From: MGBC124762 sp048201935
GTDB lineage: Bacteria > Bacillota > Clostridia > Oscillospirales > Oscillospiraceae
NCBI GenBank assembly: GCA_048201935.1
Contig: DBFBGR010000024.1
Span: 54,105-118,104 of the forward strand
Length of the DNA: 64,000 nt
Reading direction: 5' to 3'
The notes beneath the pieces are model-generated. The model worked only from the letters and a program-made list of their open reading frames with translations, was not told the DNA's origin and ran no database searches. Positions 42,891-51,002 of the stretch are shown here, piece after piece (the first letter of the stretch is position 1; each line of letters begins with the position of its first letter). The position numbers and the translations under genes are program-made.

Positions 42891-44066
42891 TTACTTCTCC
42901 TCGACCTCCAGCAGCACACCGCCCTCGTACTTCAAGGGAATGACGGTGTTGCGGGTGCCCTTTTGGATGTCGTCCATCCTGAGGGCCTCGGTGACGCTGG
43001 CCACCAGGGTGTAGGCCACGCCGTGGCGGCGGGCCCGGCCGGTGCGGCCGATGCGGTGGACGTAGTACTCGTTCTCGTCGGGCACGTCGTAGTTGAAGAC
43101 CACGTCCACATCGTCGATGTCCAGCCCCCGGGCGGCCACGTCGGTGGCCACCAGCACCCGGAGCTTGCCGTCGCGGAACTGGCCCAACACCTTTTCCCGC
43201 ACTCTTTGCTGGATATCGCCGTGGATGGCGTCGGCCTGGATGCCCCGGAGCCGCAGCATGGAGGCCAGGCGGTCGGTCATGCTCTTGGTGTTGCAGAAGG
43301 CGATGGCCCGCTCGTAGCCCCCGGCGTTCAAAAGCTGCTCGGTGAGCTCGGCCTTGGCCCCCCGGTCCACCTCGATGCGGTACTGCTGGATGTCGGGCTT
43401 GTTCTCCGCCACGGCCTGGACGGTGATCTCCACCGGGTCTCTCTGGTAGACCCAGGAGATGTCCAGCACCTCCCGGGAAATGGTGGCCGAGAACATCCCC
43501 AGATTTTTGCGCTGGGGCATAGCGTCCAGAATTTTGGTCACGTCCCGGATGAAGCCCATGTCCAACATCCGGTCGGCCTCGTCCAGCACCACGGTCTGGA
43601 CCTTGTCCAGCCGCACAGTGCGCCGCTTCATGTGGTCCATGAGCCGGCCCGGGGTGGCGACGACGATCTGGGGATTCTTCTTCAGGGTCTGGATCTGCTT
43701 GTCGATGGGCGCGCCGCCGTAGAGGCAGACGGTCCGCACCCCTTCCTTAAAGGCGCACAGGTCCCGGAGCTCCTCTTGAATTTGGATGGCCAGCTCCCGG
43801 GTGGGGGCCAGCACCAGGCCGGTCACGTCCGTGCCCTCGGGGTCGGTGTGCTCCACCATGGGGATGCCGAAGGCGAAGGTCTTGCCCGTGCCCGTGGGGG
43901 CCTTGGCAATCACGTCCCTCCACTCCATAAAGGGCGGGATGGCCCCCACCTGGATGGGGGTGGCCGCCACGTAGCCCTTCTTGTCGATGGCGCGCATCAG
44001 CTCCTCCGACAGGCCCATGTCCTTGTAGTCTCTTTGGTCGTTGACCTTCTCGCCGTTGATTTCCAT
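42891..44066 (-). CDS. DEAD-box ATP-dependent RNA helicase (short form)
   Basis: 391 aa, essentially the two RecA-like helicase lobes with almost no C-terminal extension. Motifs in order: Q motif (YVAATPIQ), I (APTGTGKT), Ia (PTRELA), Ib (TPGRL), II (DEAD), III (SAT), IV (AIAFCNT), V (ATDVAARGLD), VI (HRIGRTGRA). CshA-type degradosome helicases usually have a basic C-terminal tail; this one ends soon after the second lobe (LLEVEEK), so RNA-chaperone partners may differ. Neighbouring rny and pnp suggest a role in RNA turnover (inference). A good promoter lies at 44,103-44,131. Confidence 0.93.
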   Translation of the reverse strand: MEINGEKVNDQRDYKDMGLSEELMRAIDKKGYVAATPIQVGAIPPFMEWRDVIAKAPTGTGKTFAFGIPMVEHTDPEGTDVTGLVLAPTRELAIQIQEELRDLCAFKEGVRTVCLYGGAPIDKQIQTLKKNPQIVVATPGRLMDHMKRRTVRLDKVQTVVLDEADRMLDMGFIRDVTKILDAMPQRKNLGMFSATISREVLDISWVYQRDPVEITVQAVAENKPDIQQYRIEVDRGAKAELTEQLLNAGGYERAIAFCNTKSMTDRLASMLRLRGIQADAIHGDIQQRVREKVLGQFRDGKLRVLVATDVAARGLDIDDVDVVFNYDVPDENEYYVHRIGRTGRARRHGVAYTLVASVTEALRMDDIQKGTRNTVIPLKYEGGVLLEVEEK

Positions 44067-44102
44067 TGGTATCTTCCTTTTCTTTTGACGTGATTTGGGG
44101 GT

Positions 44103-44131
44103 ATTATATCAGATGCTACTTATATATGCAA
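44103..44131 (-). promoter_or_regulatory. Promoter of the DEAD-box helicase gene
   Basis: On minus: TTGCAT (44,131-44,126), 17-nt spacer, TATAAT (44,108-44,103). It is divergent from the rpsO promoter; the two -35 boxes lie about 10 nt apart. Confidence 0.75.
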
Positions 44132-44141
44132 CATTTTTTCG

Positions 44142-44280
44142 TTGACAGGGCATACTTTCTATGGTATAATACCCCAGCCTGCGAGTTCGGCAGGCCATAT
44201 CACGTACCCTTTGCTTAGGCGGCGGCCTCACCGACCCCGACCTCAGCTCTGGGCAAATTTTTGAAAGGTGGAACCACACA
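44142..44280 (+). promoter_or_regulatory. rpsO promoter and structured leader
   Basis: Consensus TTGACA (44,142-44,147), 17-nt spacer, TATAAT (44,165-44,170). The leader of about 104 nt opens with a GCCTGC/GCAGGC hairpin (44,177-44,195) and ends with AAAGGTGG before the ATG. Several bacterial groups autoregulate S15 by binding its own leader. The length and the 5' hairpin fit that, but the binding site itself is not proven here. Confidence 0.7.
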
Positions 44281-44547
44281 ATGATCCGCAAAGACCAGAA
44301 GACCGAAGTCATCGACGCCAACCGCACCCACCCCACCGACACGGGCTCTCCCGAGGTCCAGATCGCCATCCTCACCGCCCGCATCGGCCAGCTCACCGAG
44401 CACCTGCAGGTCCACATCCACGACAACCACAGCCGCCGGGGCCTGTATAAGATGATCGGCCAGCGCCGCAAGCTGCTGGACTACCTGATGAAGAAGGACA
44501 TCGAGCGCTACCGCGCCATCATCGCGAAACTCGGCATTCGTAAGTAA
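44281..44547 (+). CDS. rpsO: 30S ribosomal protein S15
   Basis: 88 aa, full family length. It binds the central domain of 16S rRNA early in 30S assembly. Diagnostic motifs: TDTGSPEVQIAILT, HIHDNHSRRGL and the C-terminal RYRAIIAKLGIRK. The rpsO-pnp gene order is conserved across many bacteria and is present here, with a 159-nt structured gap. Confidence 0.98.
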   Translation: MIRKDQKTEVIDANRTHPTDTGSPEVQIAILTARIGQLTEHLQVHIHDNHSRRGLYKMIGQRRKLLDYLMKKDIERYRAIIAKLGIRK

Positions 44548-44561
44548 AAACCGTCAACCGC

Positions 44562-44593
44562 AAAGGGTGGTGTGGCTTGCCACGCCACCCTTT
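44562..44593 (+). other. Hairpin between rpsO and pnp
   Basis: AAAGGGTGG-T-GTGGC pairs with GCCAC-G-CCACCCTTT, a stem of about 14 bp. No T-run follows (GACAAAA), so it is more likely a 3'-end processing or partial-termination structure than a strong terminator. Confidence 0.6.
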
Positions 44594-44621
44594 GACAAAA
44601 ATCAAGCCCCGGCGCGGCTGA

Positions 44622-44670
44622 TTTAGCGTTTGAACGAAGGTCTCACAAAGGCCCTGGTTCAAGTGCTAAA
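44622..44670 (+). promoter_or_regulatory. Long stem-loop in the pnp leader
   Basis: TTTAGCGTTTGAAC (44,622-44,635) pairs with GTTCAAGTGCTAAA (44,657-44,670) over 14 bp, including two central G-U pairs. The loop can add a GGTC/GGCC helix. It ends 36 nt before the pnp start. The layout parallels the E. coli pnp leader, where RNase III cuts a stem and PNPase then represses itself; equivalence here is inference. Confidence 0.65.
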
Positions 44671-44706
44671 ACGGCGGCTGGGGCACAACACAAAGGAGGA
44701 AACCCC

Positions 44707-46851
44707 ATGTCAACCGTTATTACCAAGAAGCAGTTCAACACCAAGACCTGGTCCATGGACCTGCTGGGCCGCAAGCTCACCATCGAAATGGGCCGCATGG
44801 CCGAGCTGGCCAACGCCAGCGCCATGGTCACCTACGGCGACACCAGCGTCATGGTGGCCGTCACCGCCGCCCCCCGTCCCCGGGACGGGGTGGACTTCTT
44901 CCCCCTGAGCGTGGACTTCGAGGAGAAGCTCTACGCCGTGGGCCGCATCCCCGGCTCCTTCCTGCGCCGCGAGGGTCAGCCCTCCCTGCCCGCCGTGCTG
45001 GCCAGCCGGGTCATCGACCGGTCCATCCGGCCCCTGTTCCCCTACGACTTCCGCAACGACGTGGTGGTCACCTGCACCGTCATGAGCCTGGACCGGGACT
45101 GCTCTCCCGAGATGGCCGCCATGTTCGGCGTGAGCGCCTGCCTGGCGGTGTCCGACATCCCCTGGGCCGGGCCCATCGGCTGCGTGGAGGCGGGCTATGT
45201 GGACGGCCAGATCGTCCTCAATCCCACCCAGGACCAGCGCCACAACTCCAAGCTGGACCTGACCGTGGCCGCCAGCCAGGAGAAGGTCATCATGATCGAG
45301 GCCGGTGCCAAGGAGCTGCCCGACGACATCATGTACGACGCCATTTGCCAAGCCCACGAGGAGGCCAAGCGCCAGATCGCCCTCATCAACCAGATGGTGG
45401 CCGAGGTGGGCAAGGAGAAGATGACCTACGACCACGCCGCCTTCGACCAGGAGCTTTTTGACGACATCGTCGCCAACTTCATGGACGAGGCCAAGGCCGC
45501 CATGGACACCGACGACAAGAACGTCCGGGAGACCCGCTGGAACGCCATGATCGAGAAGTGGCACGAGAAGTATCTGGACAGCCACCCCGACATGGACCAG
45601 TACCTGGAGGAGATCACCTATAAGTTCCAGAAGAAGATCGTCAAGGCCTGGCTGCTGGAGGGCCACCGTGTAGACGGCCGGGCCAAGAACGAGATCCGGC
45701 CCCTGGCCGCCGAGGTGGGCGTGCTGCCCCGGGTCCACGGCTCTGGTATGTTCACCCGCGGCCAGACCCAGGTCCTCTCCATCTGCACGCTGAACACCCT
45801 CTCCGCCGCCCAGAAGATGGACACCATCTGGGAGGAGGAAGAGGTGCGGTATATGCACCACTACAACTTCCCCGCCTACTCCACCGGCGAGGCCCGGGCC
45901 AGCCGCTCCACCAACCGCCGGGAGAAAGGCCACGGCGCGCTGGCCCAGCGGGCCCTGGAGCCCGTCCTCCCCGAGGTGGACGAGTTCCCCTACGCCATCC
46001 GCGTGGTCTCTGAGGTCCTGAGCTCCAACGGCTCCACCTCCCAGGGCTCCATCTGCGGCTCCACCCTGGCCCTCATGGACGCGGGCGTGCCCATTAAGGC
46101 CCCGGTGGCCGGCATCTCCTGCGGCCTCATCCAGGACGACAACGGCGGCTTCACCACCTTCATCGACATCCAGGGCGTGGAGGACTTCCACGGCGAGATG
46201 GACTTCAAGGTGGCGGGCACCAAGGCCGGCATCACCGCCATCCAGATGGACATCAAGAACGACGGCCTCTCCCACGCCATCATCAAGGAGGCCCTGGCCA
46301 TCACCAAGGACGCGCGCTTTGCCATCCTGGACGAGATCATGCTCCCCTGCATCGCCGAGCCTCGTCCCGAGGTCAGCCGCTACGCCCCCAAGATGCTCAC
46401 CATGAAGATCGACCCCGAGAACATCCGGGACGTGATCGGCAAGGGCGGCAGCGTTATCCAGAAGATCACCGCCGAGTCCGGCGCTCAGATCGACATCGAG
46501 GAGGACGGCACCATCCACATCGCCTCCCCCGACGCCGAGAGCTGCGAGAAGGCCAAGAAGATGATCGACACCATCGTCTTCGTCCCCGAGGTGGGCCAGC
46601 TCTACTACGGCAAGGTGGTCTCCATCATGCCCTTCGGCGCTTTTGTGGAGCTCGCCCCCGGCAAGGACGGCCTGGTCCACATCTCCAAGCTTGCCAACCA
46701 CCGGGTGGAGAAGGTGGAGGACGTGGTCAACATCGGCGACATGATCTGGGTCAAGTTCATGGAGATCGACGAGAAGGGCCGCTGGAACCTTTCCTACAAG
46801 GACGCGCTCCGGGAGCTGGAGCAGAGAGGGGCCAAGGCCCCTGAGGCCTAA
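44707..46851 (+). CDS. pnp: Polyribonucleotide nucleotidyltransferase (PNPase)
   Basis: 714 aa, phosphorolytic 3'-5' exoribonuclease that forms trimers. In order: first RNase PH domain (about 15-145, with FFPLSVDFEEK, LRREGQPS); helical linker; second RNase PH domain (about 325-545, with GSGMFTRGQTQ, SNGSTSQGSICG and DFKVAGTKAGITA); KH domain (DPENIRDVIGKGGSVIQKI); S1 domain (YYGKVVSIMPFGAFVELAPGKDG). AAAGGAGG lies 8 nt upstream of the ATG. It follows rpsO, from which it is probably read through. The Lys/Glu-rich C-terminal tail of some PNPases is short here (LEQRGAKAPEA). Confidence 0.98.
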   Translation: MSTVITKKQFNTKTWSMDLLGRKLTIEMGRMAELANASAMVTYGDTSVMVAVTAAPRPRDGVDFFPLSVDFEEKLYAVGRIPGSFLRREGQPSLPAVLASRVIDRSIRPLFPYDFRNDVVVTCTVMSLDRDCSPEMAAMFGVSACLAVSDIPWAGPIGCVEAGYVDGQIVLNPTQDQRHNSKLDLTVAASQEKVIMIEAGAKELPDDIMYDAICQAHEEAKRQIALINQMVAEVGKEKMTYDHAAFDQELFDDIVANFMDEAKAAMDTDDKNVRETRWNAMIEKWHEKYLDSHPDMDQYLEEITYKFQKKIVKAWLLEGHRVDGRAKNEIRPLAAEVGVLPRVHGSGMFTRGQTQVLSICTLNTLSAAQKMDTIWEEEEVRYMHHYNFPAYSTGEARASRSTNRREKGHGALAQRALEPVLPEVDEFPYAIRVVSEVLSSNGSTSQGSICGSTLALMDAGVPIKAPVAGISCGLIQDDNGGFTTFIDIQGVEDFHGEMDFKVAGTKAGITAIQMDIKNDGLSHAIIKEALAITKDARFAILDEIMLPCIAEPRPEVSRYAPKMLTMKIDPENIRDVIGKGGSVIQKITAESGAQIDIEEDGTIHIASPDAESCEKAKKMIDTIVFVPEVGQLYYGKVVSIMPFGAFVELAPGKDGLVHISKLANHRVEKVEDVVNIGDMIWVKFMEIDEKGRWNLSYKDALRELEQRGAKAPEA

Positions 46852-46874
46852 ATTTTCTTTTGCAAAGGATCCAG

Positions 46875-46909
46875 AACCGGCCACACCTTACGGGTGTGGC
46901 CGGTTTTTT
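46875..46909 (+). terminator. pnp terminator
   Basis: 13-bp stem AACCGGCCACACC/GGTGTGGCCGGTT with loop TTACG and a T-run. Confidence 0.92.
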
Positions 46910-46912
46910 ACC

Positions 46913-46941
46913 TTGACAATATTCTACTTGTAGAATATAAT
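46913..46941 (+). promoter_or_regulatory. padR promoter with overlapping operator palindrome
   Basis: TTGACA (46,913-46,918), 17-nt spacer, TATAAT (46,936-46,941). The spacer is filled by a perfect palindrome: ATATTCTAC (46,919-46,927), TT, GTAGAATAT (46,930-46,938), the right arm entering the -10 box. PadR repressors bind such dyads over their own promoter, so autorepression is likely. Confidence 0.8.
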
Positions 46942-46964
46942 ATGGGCAAAAAGGAGGGGTGTTC

Positions 46965-47507
46965 ATGCTCAAGCACGGGATACTGGGGCTTTTGAACTAC
47001 CACGAGATGACGGGCTATGAGATCATGGTGGCCTTTCGGGACTCCCTGCGGTTCTTCTGGAACGCCCAGACCAGCCAGATCTACCGGGAACTCCAGACCC
47101 TGGAGGCCAAGGGCTGGGCGGGCAAGACCCCGGTGGCCCAGCAGGGCAAGCCGGACAAGAACGTCTACGCCATCACCTCCGAGGGCCGGGAGGAGCTTTT
47201 GAAGTGGCTGTCCCAGCCGGAGGTACAGGGAGAGAGCCGCAACCGCATTTTGATGAAGGTCTTTTTCTTCGGCGAGCGGAGCCGGGAAGAGAACATCCGC
47301 TATTTCGAGGGGCTGCGGGACTATTACGCCATGCTGCTCCAAAGCTTGGACGCTGTGCCGGAGAGCATCCGGGCCTACGGGTCGTTCCTGGGAGACGGGG
47401 ACAAGACCCTTTATTGGGAAATGGCGGTGGAGTATGGCCGGCGCGCCATGGGAATGCACATCGACTGGGCCCAGAGCTGTATCGACACGCTGAAGGAGGA
47501 GAGGTAG
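46965..47507 (+). CDS. PadR-family transcriptional regulator
   Basis: 180 aa. The N-terminal winged helix (about residues 1-75: ILGLLNYHEMTGYEIM, TSQIYRELQTLEAKGW, KNVYAITSEGREEL) is typical of PadR. A C-terminal helical domain of the Vir/AphA type (about 95-175) makes this the longer PadR class. The ATG at 46965 follows AAGGAGG by 7 nt; an in-frame GTG two codons earlier would overlap that site. The stop codon abuts the ATG of the next gene (47508), so the regulator and the flavodoxin fusion form a two-gene unit under the palindromic promoter. The inducer is unknown; PadR proteins often sense phenolics or drugs. Confidence 0.9.
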   Translation: MLKHGILGLLNYHEMTGYEIMVAFRDSLRFFWNAQTSQIYRELQTLEAKGWAGKTPVAQQGKPDKNVYAITSEGREELLKWLSQPEVQGESRNRILMKVFFFGERSREENIRYFEGLRDYYAMLLQSLDAVPESIRAYGSFLGDGDKTLYWEMAVEYGRRAMGMHIDWAQSCIDTLKEER

Positions 47508-49151
47508 ATGAAGGTTTTGGTCATCAACGGCAGTCCCAAGGCAGAGAAAAGCAACACCTGGCTGCTGACAAAGGCCTTTTTGGCGGGGATGGAGGACAGC
47601 GGCCAAAGCCTGGAAACCCGGGAGCTGGCGGTGAACAAACTGGACATCCAGCCCTGCCGGGGGTGCTTTTCCTGCTGGAGCAAGACCCCGGGAGCGTGCT
47701 GCGTCCGGGACGACATGGCCCAGGTGCTGGAGGAGCTGCTGTGGGCGGACGTGACGGTGTGGAGCTTTCCCCTCTACTATTTCTCCGTGCCCGGGCCGCT
47801 GAAAAACCTCGTTGACCGCCAGCTACCCCTGGTCCTGCCCTTTATGTCCGCCGACGGCGGCGAGACCGGCAGCGGCAGCCACCCCACCCGCTACGACATG
47901 ACAGGCAAGCGCACCGTTGTCATCTCCACCTGCGGCTTCTATACCGCCCAGGGGAATTACGACGGGGTATGCAGTCTGTTTGACCACGAGTGCGGCAAGG
48001 GGAACTACACCGCCATCTTCTGCGGCCAGGGAGAGCTGTTCCGCATTCCAGAGCTGCGGCAACGGACCCAGGAATATTTGGGCTACGTCCGCCAGGCGGG
48101 CCGGGATTACATGGCGGGCGGCGTCACTCCGGAGACCAGAGAGAAGCTGGATCAGCTCCTCTTTCCAAGGGAGACCTTTGAGCGTTGGGCGGACGACAGC
48201 TGGGGCCTGGACGCCAAGACCGGGGAGCGGGAGAGCGACACCCTGGTCTTCACCCGGCAGATGGCCGCTCTCTACAAAAAGGCGAGCTGGCCCGGCCACG
48301 ACCTGGTGTTGGAGATGGACTACACCGATGTGAACGAGCGCTACCAGATCGTCCTGGGCCAGGAGGGCAGCCGGGTGCTGACGGAGGACTTTCTCAGCGC
48401 CACCACCACTGTGGAGACCCCCATCACCGTCTGGCGGGCTATCTCGGCGGGGGAGATCAGCGGCAGCGAGGCCATGATGCGCCACCAGTACCGGGTGAAG
48501 GGGGAGCTGGAGCTGCTGATGAAGTGGGACGACTACTTTTCCGGCACCGGCGACAAGGACACTCCGGCACAAACAAAGGAGGCCGCCCCGGCGGCGGGGG
48601 CCCACATCCCAACGAAGCCCACCAATATGAACATCCTGCTCATCCCCTGGATCGTGTTCTGGGTGGCGGTGTCCATCCACGCCCTGTGGGGCGGCGTGGC
48701 CACGCTGGCGGCCTGCGCGCTGGTGCCACTGGTCTTCTACGGTCACAAAACGACATTTTACGACATTCTCTCCGAGGCGCTGGTCATCGGCTTTGCCACG
48801 GCGGCGGTGCTGGGCGCGCCGGTCCGGCTGGTGGTGCCCCTGGGTTATCTGGTCTTTGGGGTCATGTGGAGCGTGAGCTGCCTGCTGCCCGTTCCCCTCA
48901 CCGCCCATTACTCCATGAACGGCTACGGTGGGGAGGATGCCCTCCAAAATCCGCTGTTTGTCCGCACCAACCGCATCCTGACCCTGGCCTGGGGACTTTT
49001 GTACCTGGTCACCCCCATCTGGACCTACTTCATCCTGGGCACGGGCATCGGCGGCTGGACTGGGGCTATCAATTCCGTCCTGCCCCTGTTCATGGGGCTC
49101 TTCACCAACTGGTTCCAGAAGTGGTATCCCGCCAAAGTGGCCAGAGGATAA
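47508..49151 (+). CDS. Flavodoxin-like reductase fused to an SCP2-like domain and a membrane tail
   Basis: 547 aa in three parts. Residues 1-200 or so are an NADPH-dependent FMN reductase/flavodoxin fold (INGSPKAEKSNTW phosphate loop, CRGCFSCW cysteine motif, FPLYYFSVPGPLKNLVDR, ISTCGF). About 285-375 resembles an SCP2-type domain (YQIVLGQEGSRVLTEDF, ISGSEAMMRHQYRVKG). After a Pro/Ala linker, about 395-545 holds four or more hydrophobic segments (NILLIPWIVFWVAVSIHALWG, VLGAPVRLVVPLGYLVFG, TLAWGLLYLVTPIWTYFILG). It begins directly after padR and is probably controlled by it. A redox enzyme tied to the membrane that handles a hydrophobic substrate is plausible, but the substrate is unknown. Confidence 0.82.
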   Translation: MKVLVINGSPKAEKSNTWLLTKAFLAGMEDSGQSLETRELAVNKLDIQPCRGCFSCWSKTPGACCVRDDMAQVLEELLWADVTVWSFPLYYFSVPGPLKNLVDRQLPLVLPFMSADGGETGSGSHPTRYDMTGKRTVVISTCGFYTAQGNYDGVCSLFDHECGKGNYTAIFCGQGELFRIPELRQRTQEYLGYVRQAGRDYMAGGVTPETREKLDQLLFPRETFERWADDSWGLDAKTGERESDTLVFTRQMAALYKKASWPGHDLVLEMDYTDVNERYQIVLGQEGSRVLTEDFLSATTTVETPITVWRAISAGEISGSEAMMRHQYRVKGELELLMKWDDYFSGTGDKDTPAQTKEAAPAAGAHIPTKPTNMNILLIPWIVFWVAVSIHALWGGVATLAACALVPLVFYGHKTTFYDILSEALVIGFATAAVLGAPVRLVVPLGYLVFGVMWSVSCLLPVPLTAHYSMNGYGGEDALQNPLFVRTNRILTLAWGLLYLVTPIWTYFILGTGIGGWTGAINSVLPLFMGLFTNWFQKWYPAKVARG

Positions 49152-49160
49152 AGGCCGCAA

Positions 49161-49190
49161 AAAACGGACCGCCCTAGGGCGGTCCGTTTT
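49161..49190. terminator. Bidirectional terminator
   Basis: 13-bp stem AAAACGGACCGCC/GGCGGTCCGTTTT around CTAG. It lies between the flavodoxin fusion and convergent cinA. Confidence 0.9.
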
Positions 49191-49217
49191 CTTATACTAA
49201 GGGCCCAAGCTAAGGGC

Positions 49218-50489
49218 TCAAAACACTGGTTTCAGCTCCAAGGGCAGGCCCTGGAGGTGCCGCCGGACCAGGTCGAAGGCGTGGTGGGCAGCGGAGGTGC
49301 GCGCCCGGTCCCGGCTAAGGCCCAGGTTGGTCTCCCGGCAGAATTCTCCGCCCTCCCAGGCCAGGGCCACGTATACAAGGCCCACGCTGTTGCCCCGCTC
49401 GTCGGGGTCGGGCCCGGCCACCCCGGTGGTGGCCACCGCCAGGTCGCACCCCAGGGCCTTTCTGGCCCCCCGGGCCATGGCCAGGGCCACCTCCCGGCTC
49501 ACCGCCCCGTGCTGCTCCAGCAAGGTGTGGTCCACCCCCAGCAGGCTCTCCTTGGCGGCGTTGCAGTAGGTCACCAGCCCGCCCTTGAACACGCTGGACG
49601 CCCCGGGCAGGTCGGTCATTCGCTTGGCGATGAGCCCGCCGGTGCAGCTCTCGGCGCAGCCAAAGGTAAGGCCCTTGTCCTTCAGTAGCGAGAAGGCCAC
49701 CGCCTCGATGCTGGGAACGTCCGCGCCGTAGATCAGATCGCCCAAAATGCCCCGCAGCTCCTCTTCCGCCGGGGCGATCAGGGCCCGGGCGGAGTCCTCA
49801 CTGTCCGCCTTGGCCGTCAGCCGCAGCTCCACCTCGCCAGTCTTGGCGTAGGGAGCCAGGGTGGGGTTTTCCATGGCGTTCATCTTGTCCCGGAGCCGCT
49901 GCTCCACCGCCGATTCCCCCATGCCAAAGACCCGCAGGGACCGGGACAGGATGGTCTGGCCCGACAGCTTTTTGAGGTACGGCGCTACCCGCTCAAGGAA
50001 CATGGGCCGGCACTCGCTAGGCGGGCCGGGGAGCATGATGACCCGGCAACCCTGGGCCTCGAAGATACACCCCGGGGCGGTGCCCCAGTCGTTTTGGAGG
50101 ATGGTACAGCCCCGGGGCAGCATGGCCTGCTGGAGGTTGTTTTCCGGCATTTTGGTGGAGTGGAGCCTCTTTTCAAAGTAGTCTTGAATGCGCGCCGCGC
50201 TCTCGTCGTCAAAGACCAGCTCCAGGCCAAAGCACTTCGCCAACGTCTGCTTGGTCAGGTCGTCACAGGTGGGGCCCAGGCCGCCGGTGGTGATGATGAT
50301 GTCCGCCCGGGTCTTGGCCAGCTCCACCGCTTGGGACAGCCGCCCTGGGTTGTCCCCCACCACCGTCTGGTAAAACACGTTCACGCCCAGAGCGGACAGC
50401 TCCCGGCACAGAAATTGGGCGTCGGTGTTCACGATGTTGCCCAGCAGCAGCTCCGTCCCCACCGAGATGATCTCCGCGTTGTGGGTCAT
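49218..50489 (-). CDS. cinA: CinA-family protein (nicotinamide-nucleotide amidase)
   Basis: 423 aa, full two-domain form. The N-terminal molybdopterin-binding-like domain (residues 1-170: EIISVGTELLLGNIVNTDAQFL, TTGGLGPTCDD, LPGPPSECR) is linked to an ADP-ribose/NMN pyrophosphatase role in some homologues. The C-terminal CinA domain (about 260-415: CAESCTGGLIAKR, YCNAAKESLLGV, TGVAGPD) is the NMN amidase. The family recycles pyridine nucleotides. GAGGAGG lies 8 nt upstream of the ATG, and a TATAAT box precedes it with a poor -35. No recA neighbour, unlike in competence operons. Confidence 0.95.
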   Translation of the reverse strand: MTHNAEIISVGTELLLGNIVNTDAQFLCRELSALGVNVFYQTVVGDNPGRLSQAVELAKTRADIIITTGGLGPTCDDLTKQTLAKCFGLELVFDDESAARIQDYFEKRLHSTKMPENNLQQAMLPRGCTILQNDWGTAPGCIFEAQGCRVIMLPGPPSECRPMFLERVAPYLKKLSGQTILSRSLRVFGMGESAVEQRLRDKMNAMENPTLAPYAKTGEVELRLTAKADSEDSARALIAPAEEELRGILGDLIYGADVPSIEAVAFSLLKDKGLTFGCAESCTGGLIAKRMTDLPGASSVFKGGLVTYCNAAKESLLGVDHTLLEQHGAVSREVALAMARGARKALGCDLAVATTGVAGPDPDERGNSVGLVYVALAWEGGEFCRETNLGLSRDRARTSAAHHAFDLVRRHLQGLPLELKPVF

Positions 50490-50554
50490 GGCACTCGCCT
50501 CCTCAAAAATATAAGCTTGCCGTTATTATAACGCACTTAGGGCAAAAAGTATAG

Positions 50555-50582
50555 AAAAAGTGACGGCCTTGTCAGCCGTCAC
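50555..50582 (-). terminator. Terminator overlapping the stop codon of the small membrane gene
   Basis: On minus GTGACGGC/GCCGTCAC with a 7-nt loop and five T residues. The TGA stop (50,574-50,572) lies in the loop region. Confidence 0.85.
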
Positions 50583-50862
50583 GTGCATGGAGCCTTTTGT
50601 ACTCCTGCCAGGCGTCCTTGCGCTCCCGGGCACGCCGCCGGCCCATCACCGCCGCCACGATGGCCAGCCCCAGCGCCACCGCGCCCCAGGCCACGGCGCT
50701 CAGCACCGTGGCGGTATTCACCCCCATAAACAGCATGGGCAACCCGCCCGCCAGCAGGGCCACCGCGGCCTCCACGCACACGAGGGCGTAGAGGTTATTT
50801 CCACCCAAGCCGTGCTCCTTCCACTTTTCCTCAAACTCCCGGTACATTTCATCCTTTTTCAC
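50572..50862 (-). CDS. Small two-helix membrane protein
   Basis: 96 aa. A charged N-terminus (MKKDEMYREFEEKWKEH) is followed by two hydrophobic helices (about 25-47, LYALVCVEAAVALLAGGLP, and about 50-72, VLSAVAWGAVALGLAIVAAV) and a basic tail (MGRRRARERKD). No family recognised. It is divergent from the XRE gene at 51003 across a strongly palindromic promoter, so it is the probable target of that regulator. Confidence 0.75.
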   Translation of the reverse strand: MKKDEMYREFEEKWKEHGLGGNNLYALVCVEAAVALLAGGLPMLFMGVNTATVLSAVAWGAVALGLAIVAAVMGRRRARERKDAWQEYKRLHARDG

Positions 50863-50910
50863 CGGACCGAGCCTCCCTTCCAGACCGCTTGTCTTGAAAA
50901 GAACGCTCTG

Positions 50911-50956
50911 ATTTTAGTACAAATATTTACTAAAGTCAATAGTAAATATTTGTACT
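50911..50956 (-). promoter_or_regulatory. Promoter with a perfect 17-bp inverted-repeat operator
   Basis: AGTACAAATATTTACTA (50,916-50,932) and its exact complement (50,940-50,956) are separated by 7 nt. A minus-strand promoter is embedded: TTGACT (50,939-50,934) lies in the gap and TAAAAT (50,916-50,911) at the edge, spacer 17. Each arm is itself nearly palindromic around AAATATTT, so two repressor dimers could bind side by side and block both boxes. Confidence 0.8.
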
Positions 50957-51002
50957 GGGTTAAACTAAAGCCATCCCCATTCCCCGGAGGTGGCAAAACA
51001 GC

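Noticed and set aside
44562..44593. Strong intrinsic terminator between rpsO and pnp
   Set aside because: The stem is good but there is no T-run after it, so I list it only as a hairpin.
44710..46884. 724-codon minus-strand open frame opposite pnp
   Set aside because: pnp is unambiguous on the plus strand; the antisense translation is low-complexity and runs through the pnp terminator.
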